From Candidatus Peregrinibacteria bacterium (GTDB lineage Bacteria; Patescibacteriota; Gracilibacteria; Peribacterales; Peribacteraceae), in contig JABJGX010000010.1 in assembly GCA_018662075.1 (NCBI GenBank), positions 1-9,999 on the forward strand: a stretch of DNA of 9,999 bases, read 5' to 3'. Numbering within the stretch: the stretch's first letter is position 1; each line of letters begins with the position of its first letter. Below are positions 7,045 through 9,999 of the stretch, piece after piece. A program made the position numbers and the translations under genes. The notes under the pieces were generated by a model. It ran no database searches and had not been told where the DNA came from. It saw nothing but the letters and a program-made list of their open reading frames with translations.

Positions 7045-7073
7045 TTGACCAAGAGGCCGTTTCTTCGTACCCT
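7045..7073 (+). promoter_or_regulatory. Sigma-70-type promoter of tRNA-Ile
   Basis: TTGACC (7045-7050), an ideal 17-base spacer and TACCCT (7068-7073). The start is expected about 7 bases later (near 7080), shortly before the mature tRNA 5' end at 7088. Five of six -35 bases match consensus. It lies in the 58-base gap after the 528-aa gene, so the tRNA can be transcribed independently. Confidence 0.7.
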
Positions 7074-7087
7074 ATGTGGGCTTTGAT

Positions 7088-7164
7088 GGGCGACTAGCTC
7101 AGTTGGTTAGAGCGCTACACTGATAATGTAGAGGTCGCAAGTTCAAATCTTGCGTCGCCCACCA
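7088..7164 (+). tRNA. tRNA-Ile (anticodon GAT)
   Basis: A 77-base cloverleaf with CCA encoded in the DNA. The acceptor stem GGGCGAC pairs perfectly with GTCGCCC, followed by discriminator A and CCA (7161-7164). The D stem is GCTC/GAGC with AGTTGGTTA as loop. The anticodon stem CTACA/TGTAG encloses CTGATAA with anticodon GAT, reading isoleucine ATC and ATT codons. The T stem GCAAG/CTTGC holds the TTCAAAT loop. All stems are fully paired. It is a single gene not linked to an rRNA operon in this window, although tRNA-Ile(GAT) often sits in the 16S-23S spacer. Confidence 0.98.
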
Positions 7165-7175
7165 TCTAAGAATTA

Positions 7176-7203
7176 AAAAAGAGGACCACGTGGTCCTCTT
7201 TTT
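7176..7203. terminator. Strong bidirectional rho-independent terminator
   Basis: GAGGACCACGTGGTCCTC (7181-7198) is a perfect palindrome flanked by A5 on the left and T5 on the right. It can form a 7-base-pair GC-rich stem closing an ACGT loop, with a run of U after it on either strand. It lies 12 bases after the tRNA and 20 bases beyond the stop of the convergent 150-aa gene, so it should end transcription from both sides. Confidence 0.92.
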
Positions 7204-7223
7204 ATTTATTGCTAGCTGAAAGA

Positions 7224-7676
7224 CTATCGAGTGTTTCCTCGGCTAAGACCACGCCATCCAGCACGGATACACATAGACTGCGCTGTACCTTCTAGGTACT
7301 TACATGCATTGCGAGCGAATTCATCACGAGAGTTGATCATGCGGCGAGCATTTCCACCATCTTGGCTGTGACGCCTTAATCGTGAAAGGTTGTAGTTACC
7401 AATGCGACGGATATTAGATGTTGTCGTACTTCTGCGAATAACGCGACTGTCACGGACAGTATTACTTCGGCTTACTGCATTTAGTGGTGCGCTAACACGT
7501 AGGCGTCCACTGTGTTCAAGAACGTACATACAACGAGATTTTTCGCGTCCTGAGAGCTCTTGGCAACGGGCAGCACCTGCAGCTTTGCGTGACTCAGCAC
7601 CTGTTAATGGTGTCGATGCAAAGAAAAGAACGCCGATAAGTGCGCTTGAGGCCATAGTTTTCAAAGATGTATTCAT
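7224..7676 (-). CDS. Small basic secreted protein with two CxxLxGxxxSxC motifs, function unknown
   Basis: No family recognised. The 150 residues start with a clear signal peptide (MNTSLK, then a hydrophobic core to about residue 22, likely cleavage after LTGA near 27). The mature part is strongly basic, with many arginines, and Ser/Asn-rich. The only four cysteines form two equally spaced pairs, C38/C49 and C125/C136, and both copies read C-x2-L-x-G-x3-S-x-C (CQELSGREKSRC and CKYLEGTAQSMC). An internally duplicated helical hairpin closed by a disulfide, one at each end of a low-complexity basic linker, is a reasonable inference for an exported protein. It lies downstream of prs on the same strand but has its own candidate promoter. 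There is no Shine-Dalgarno sequence. Stop TAG. Confidence 0.78.
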   Translation of the reverse strand: MNTSLKTMASSALIGVLFFASTPLTGAESRKAAGAARCQELSGREKSRCMYVLEHSGRLRVSAPLNAVSRSNTVRDSRVIRRSTTTSNIRRIGNYNLSRLRRHSQDGGNARRMINSRDEFARNACKYLEGTAQSMCIRAGWRGLSRGNTR

Positions 7677-7699
7677 AGTATTAGGGGAAGATTTTGTGA

Positions 7700-7727
7700 A
7701 GTATACTGCATAAATATCAAAAGTAAA
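7700..7727 (-). promoter_or_regulatory. Candidate promoter of the 150-aa secreted-protein gene
   Basis: On the minus strand, TTTACT (7722-7727), a 16-base spacer and TATACT (7700-7705). The start would be near 7693, giving a leader of about 17 bases before the ATG at 7676, with no Shine-Dalgarno motif (CTTCCCCTAATACT precedes the start). The -35 overlaps the T-run of the putative prs terminator. Confidence 0.5.
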
Positions 7728-7750
7728 AAGATCCTGACCACAAATGTCAG
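7725..7750 (-). terminator. Weak candidate terminator after prs
   Basis: On the minus strand, CTGAC, a 7-base loop (ATTTGTG) and GTCAG are followed, after GATC, by TTTTT. The stem has only 5 pairs and the T-run is set 4 bases off, so it is weak and may only partly stop prs transcripts, letting some run into the 150-aa gene. Confidence 0.4.
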
Positions 7751-7760
7751 TGTATATATC

Positions 7761-8693
7761 TTATTTATCGTAGATTTTTGTCACACTTTCACCTTTATCT
7801 ACACTCTGGATGACTTCTGCTAGTAGTGGGGCGATTGGAACGATCGTGAGTCCTTCAAATGCTTTTGGGTCTGTTGCGATAGTATCGGTTACAATGACCT
7901 CTTTAAAGGCAGCTTTTTTAAGTCTTTCTATTGCAGGTCCAGAGAAAATAGAATGGGTTGCAATGGCATAGACGTCTGGATTTGCCCCCGCTTCGATGAG
8001 GGCTTCTTTTGCAGCACAAAGACTTCCTGCAGTATCAATCATGTCATCAAAAATGATACAGGTCTTTCCTTTGATATCTCCGACGAGTTCCATCATTTCG
8101 ACTTCTTGATGGCTTGGGCGTGATTTGTGAATGATTGCTAGGTCTGCGTCGATAAGATCTGCAAATTTCTTTGCACGCTTTGCACCTCCTTCGTCTGGGG
8201 AAACAACGACAGCATTTTCAAGTTTCTTCTCTAAGATGTATTTTGCAAAGACAGTTCGTGCTTCTAATGCATCTACAGGGATAGAGAAGAATCCTTGGAT
8301 CTGGTCTGAGTGCAGATTTAATGTCATGACATGATTAGCACCTGATTGCTCTAGTAGCGTCGCAACAAGTTTCGATGAAATCGGCTCTCGCGGTTCAGCT
8401 ATTCGGTCTTGTCTTGCATATGGGAAGTAGGGGATCACAACGTGAATGGTTTTTGCAAACGAAAGCTTTGCAGCCTGGCACATAAGGAATAGTTCCATGA
8501 GGTCTTCATTGACGGACCCAGTTCCTGCAGTTTGTACAATCCAGACATCTTGCCCACGGACAGATTGCTCGTATTTCACGTACCTCTCTCCTGAGCTGAA
8601 GTTTTTTAGCTTCACTTTCCCAAGATCCACACCAAGTTCTTTGGCTATATGCTCAGCGAGCTTCAGATGAGATGATCCTGCGAAAAGCTTCAT
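7761..8693 (-). CDS. prs: Ribose-phosphate pyrophosphokinase (PRPP synthase)
   Basis: Makes 5-phosphoribosyl 1-diphosphate from ribose 5-phosphate and ATP, the precursor for nucleotides, histidine and tryptophan. The 310 residues are the normal class I length. Visible blocks are FSSGERYVKYEQSVRG near residues 32-47, the ATP-binding PYFPYARQDR (88-97), the metal-binding His in NLHSDQIQGFF (125-135; the first residue is N where D is usual), VVSPDEGGAKRAKKFA (164-178) and the PRPP loop FDDMIDTAGS (215-224; usually VDDxIDTGGT). The active site looks complete. It is transcribed divergently from the PRC-barrel gene, with a candidate extended -10 right before the ATG and no Shine-Dalgarno sequence. 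Stop TAA. Confidence 0.97.
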   Translation of the reverse strand: MKLFAGSSHLKLAEHIAKELGVDLGKVKLKNFSSGERYVKYEQSVRGQDVWIVQTAGTGSVNEDLMELFLMCQAAKLSFAKTIHVVIPYFPYARQDRIAEPREPISSKLVATLLEQSGANHVMTLNLHSDQIQGFFSIPVDALEARTVFAKYILEKKLENAVVVSPDEGGAKRAKKFADLIDADLAIIHKSRPSHQEVEMMELVGDIKGKTCIIFDDMIDTAGSLCAAKEALIEAGANPDVYAIATHSIFSGPAIERLKKAAFKEVIVTDTIATDPKAFEGLTIVPIAPLLAEVIQSVDKGESVTKIYDK

Positions 8694-8702
8694 AGTACTA
8701 CT

Positions 8703-8711
8703 ATTGTAGCA
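8703..8711 (-). promoter_or_regulatory. Extended -10 promoter of prs, near-leaderless
   Basis: On the minus strand TGCTACAAT is a TGn-extended -10 (TACAAT at 8703-8708), ending 9 bases before the prs ATG. Transcription should start around 8696, leaving a leader of about 3 bases. No good -35 is present at the right spacing. The TGC of the extended element is part of the right arm of the inverted repeat at 8708-8722. Confidence 0.55.
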
Positions 8712-8722
8712 GAAAATCTGCT
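8708..8722. repeat. Inverted repeat overlapping the prs promoter
   Basis: AGCAGA-AAA-TCTGCT has perfect 6-base arms around 3 bases. It overlaps the upstream part of the prs -10 region, where an operator would block or modulate polymerase. It is too close to the predicted transcription start to be part of the prs mRNA, and it lacks a T-run on either side, so a terminator is unlikely. Confidence 0.45.
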
Positions 8723-8757
8723 TTAAATCAGCCTCAATATGGACACTTTAGAGTATG

Positions 8758-8766
8758 TGGTACCAT
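8758..8766 (+). promoter_or_regulatory. Candidate extended -10 before the PRC-barrel gene
   Basis: TGGTACCAT is a TGn-extended -10 (TACCAT at 8761-8766), with TGGACA (8740-8745) upstream at a short 15-base spacing. The start is expected at about 8773, exactly the ATG chosen for the gene, so the message would be leaderless. It lies in the 79-base divergent spacer shared with prs. Confidence 0.4.
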
Positions 8767-8772
8767 TTAGGC

Positions 8773-9330
8773 ATGCATGTACGCTTTTCCTCTTGTATCG
8801 GCCTCCCCTTAATGGAGGAGGGCGTAGAAGGTGTTCTTGGCACGGTGTCAGGTATACTTATCCATCCAGATACTGCATATGTTGAAGGTTTTTTTGTATA
8901 TGGCTCTGGGCATGGTCCTTCAAACCTTTTTGTCTCTTCCATGGATATTTCTCGATGGGGGACCAGGCTTTATGTGCGCAATGCAGATGTTATTGCCCCT
9001 GCTGATGACCGTATTCGTTTACAGGCTTTACTTGAAGATAATCGCACGGTTCTTGGGCAGAAGATTGTGACTGAATCTGGCGTGCGTGTTGGCCGGTGTA
9101 AAGATGTTCAAATCAATACAGACTCTATGCATATAGAGTGGATATTTCCAAAGAAATGCCTTCGATGGGGGGTTGCCTTGCCTGTATCAGAGGTTATTGA
9201 AGTTACGGTGGCTGCCATTATCATAAAAGATAGACTGAAGGCAGAGAAGTCTCCGAAGAATGCAAAGGTTCCACGAGGGGCGTTTGCAGAATTGTCGGAT
9301 GCTCCACTTGCGGGTCGTACTTCCCAGTAG
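8773..9330 (+). CDS. PRC-barrel-like protein with two tandem domains
   Basis: Cytoplasmic protein of 185 residues with no signal peptide or membrane helix. Two similar beta-barrel units are visible. The first (about 3-82) has a strand-turn-strand opening RFSSCIGLPL, then GVLGTVSGILIHPDTAYVEG and a closing VRNADVIAPAD. The second (about 89-152) has TVLGQKIVTESGVRVGRCKD, VQINTDSMHIEWIF and LPVSEVIEVTVAAIIIKD. This is the PRC-barrel plan (GxxVxxxxGxxxGxVxDxxID), known from RimM and from photosystem and sporulation proteins, where it binds partner proteins. The basic tail (RLKAEKSPKNAKVPRG) may contact nucleic acid. The start at 8773 is preferred over the in-frame ATG at 8755 because the barrel begins right after it and a candidate -10 lies between the two. 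The specific role is unknown. Stop TAG. Confidence 0.8.
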   Translation: MHVRFSSCIGLPLMEEGVEGVLGTVSGILIHPDTAYVEGFFVYGSGHGPSNLFVSSMDISRWGTRLYVRNADVIAPADDRIRLQALLEDNRTVLGQKIVTESGVRVGRCKDVQINTDSMHIEWIFPKKCLRWGVALPVSEVIEVTVAAIIIKDRLKAEKSPKNAKVPRGAFAELSDAPLAGRTSQ

Positions 9331-9334
9331 ACAT

Positions 9335-9366
9335 AAAAAAACTCCCCGGTTTAACGGAGAGCTTTT
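9335..9366. terminator. Terminator between the PRC-barrel and pilin-like genes
   Basis: CTCCCCG (9342-9348) and CGGAGAG (9355-9361) form a 7-base-pair stem with one C-A mismatch around a GTTTAA loop. On the minus strand it is followed by seven T (A-run at 9335-9341), a good intrinsic terminator 25 bases beyond the pilin-like stop. On the plus strand only TTTT (9363-9366) follows, giving weaker termination for the PRC-barrel gene. Confidence 0.8.
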
Positions 9367-9385
9367 GAATACGAGTTCAGGTTTC

Positions 9386-9751
9386 TTACGTAAGAAGAAC
9401 GTCAGCAATGAAGCTAACAATTGCTTGTGCAATCAAGATAACAACCAATCCAATAATAACGTAGAGGATTGTCTTTTTTGCTTTATCTTTCTCCTGTTCT
9501 TCACCTTGAGAAACAACGAGGCGGATACCAGCAATAACAATGAAGATCACAGCGATTAAGGCCATGAAGTTAAGAACAACTTCAAGGACATCGAGGATTC
9601 CTTGGCGAACTGCTTGTTCACTTCCTCCTTCAACACCACCAATATCTGGTATTTCACCGAAGATATCTTGAGCGAAAGCTTTAGGAGCTGAAGCAAATAC
9701 CATCGCTGCATATGATGCGCGAAGAGAAAGAGTAGAAAGTTTTGTAGTCAT
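9386..9751 (-). CDS. T4SS_pilin-type (TrbC/VirB2-like) small membrane protein
   Basis: A 121-residue protein with a signal peptide (MTTKLSTLSLRASYAAMVFA, then SAPKAFA with probable cleavage near residue 27). A short acidic/Gly-rich stretch (EIPDIGGVEGGSE) follows, then two membrane helices (about 59-82 and 93-116) joined by a charged loop, SQGEEQEKDKAKK. This order, with GIRLVVSQGEE.. followed by AKKTILYVIIGL, is the signature of the pilin-like T4SS_pilin family, widespread as single genes in Patescibacteria and distantly like VirB2/TrbC pilins. In real T4SS pilins the two helices pack into the pilus; here no other T4SS gene is in view, so the role (envelope appendage, DNA uptake or other) is open. 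A run of eight T directly precedes the ATG, with no Shine-Dalgarno sequence. Stop TAA. Confidence 0.87.
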   Translation of the reverse strand: MTTKLSTLSLRASYAAMVFASAPKAFAQDIFGEIPDIGGVEGGSEQAVRQGILDVLEVVLNFMALIAVIFIVIAGIRLVVSQGEEQEKDKAKKTILYVIIGLVVILIAQAIVSFIADVLLT

Positions 9752-9790
9752 AAAAAAAATGAGAAGTAGAAGTTTTAACCATTGTTACTG

Positions 9791-9796
9791 ATTGTA
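9791..9796 (-). promoter_or_regulatory. Possible -10 box for the pilin-like gene
   Basis: On the minus strand TACAAT (9791-9796) lies in the 118-base gap upstream of the pilin-like gene. The best -35 found at 16 bases is a poor TTCTTG. The start would be near 9784, giving a leader of about 33 bases that ends in U8 directly before the AUG. The rest of the gap (9752-9869) shows no convincing gene or hairpin. Confidence 0.35.
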
Positions 9797-9869
9797 TGTA
9801 TGTAGCGCAAGGCAAGAATGGCTTCTGAACAGTAATGTTTCTTGACGATTATCGGTTTTCATTTCATGC

Positions 9870-9999
9870 TTACTCTTCTACAACTTCGTTGCTAAGGAAG
9901 CCAACAACAATAAGAAGAAGAGCTGGCAAGGAGAACCATAAGTCCTGGTTGAGTATCATGACTTGCATCAGCTTACTCTTCTCTAGAAGAGGAGCGATC
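9870..9999 (-). CDS. C-terminal part of, or a complete, small membrane-segment ORF at the right edge
   Basis: The minus-strand frame ending in TAA at 9870-9872 is open to the window edge. It reads IAPLLEKSKL, then MQVMILNQDLWFSL, a hydrophobic helix PALLLIVVGFL, and the acidic tail SNEVVEE. It may be the C terminus of a longer protein running in from the right. It may instead be a 32-residue protein starting at the ATG at 9966-9968 (or 9957-9959), since another frame ends at a TAA at 9973-9975. No family can be recognised. One membrane helix with a negatively charged end is all that can be said. It is upstream of the pilin-like gene on the same strand. Confidence 0.35.
   Translation of the reverse strand, partial: IAPLLEKSKLMQVMILNQDLWFSLPALLLIVVGFLSNEVVEE

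Noticed and set aside
9785..9862. 25-residue minus-strand ORF between the right-edge ORF and the pilin-like gene
   Set aside because: Short, no initiation signal, composition unlike a protein (MKTDNRQETLLFRSHSCLAL and on), and it overlaps the candidate pilin promoter.
9976..9991. Inverted repeat CTCTTCT-CT-AGAAGAG at the right edge
   Set aside because: A 2-base loop is too small for a hairpin, it has no T-run, and it lies within open frames of purine/pyrimidine-rich codons, so it is probably incidental.
1..9999. CRISPR arrays, insertion sequences, prophage or toxin-antitoxin genes
   Set aside because: No regularly spaced repeats, transposase motifs, terminal inverted repeats or paired small toxin-like genes were found on either strand.

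Overview
The window reads as an ordinary, densely packed bacterial chromosome segment with no insertion sequence, phage gene or CRISPR array. Several features fit a Patescibacteria/CPR-type bacterium, perhaps of the Peregrinibacteria or Peribacteria kind. These are a stand-alone two-helix pilin-like protein of the T4SS_pilin type common in those genomes, an unusual bL33, secreted proteins of no recognisable family, and hardly any Shine-Dalgarno sequences. This placement is inference; no marker gene here settles it. The genetic code is standard: the recognisable protein families read through full length with no in-frame TGA. No gene stops with TGA (TAG 8, TAA 5).

Layout. Positions 1-4835 are a plus-strand run: a glutamate dehydrogenase cut by the left edge, a thioredoxin-reductase-like flavoprotein, ribosomal protein bL33, an EamA/DMT transporter, an RppH-like Nudix hydrolase and RecF. 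The last four are separated by only 2, 9 and 1 bases and are probably one transcript. The 3' end of recF is a TTAGGG-like G-rich repeat lying between the convergent recF and ruvC genes. RuvC (minus) and a 528-residue secreted protein (plus) diverge from a 104-base AT-rich spacer. A tRNA-Ile(GAT) with its own promoter follows, and a strong bidirectional terminator separates it from the minus-strand genes.

The minus strand then carries prs (PRPP synthase) followed by a small, basic, secreted protein with a duplicated cysteine motif. Diverging from prs on the plus strand is a two-domain PRC-barrel-like protein. Beyond a terminator, on the minus strand, lie the pilin-like protein and, at the right edge, the tail of a small membrane-segment ORF.

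The genes mostly serve housekeeping roles: amino-acid and redox metabolism, RNA 5'-end processing, recombination repair (recF, ruvC), nucleotide precursors (prs) and translation (bL33, tRNA-Ile). The envelope-facing genes are the 528-aa protein, the 150-aa protein and the pilin. No clearly new multi-gene system is visible. The points most worth a second look are the run of TAnnnT -10-like boxes just before start codons (possible leaderless transcription), the G-quadruplex-prone repeat in the recF tail, the absence of TGA stops, and the CxxLxGxxxSxC repeat protein.
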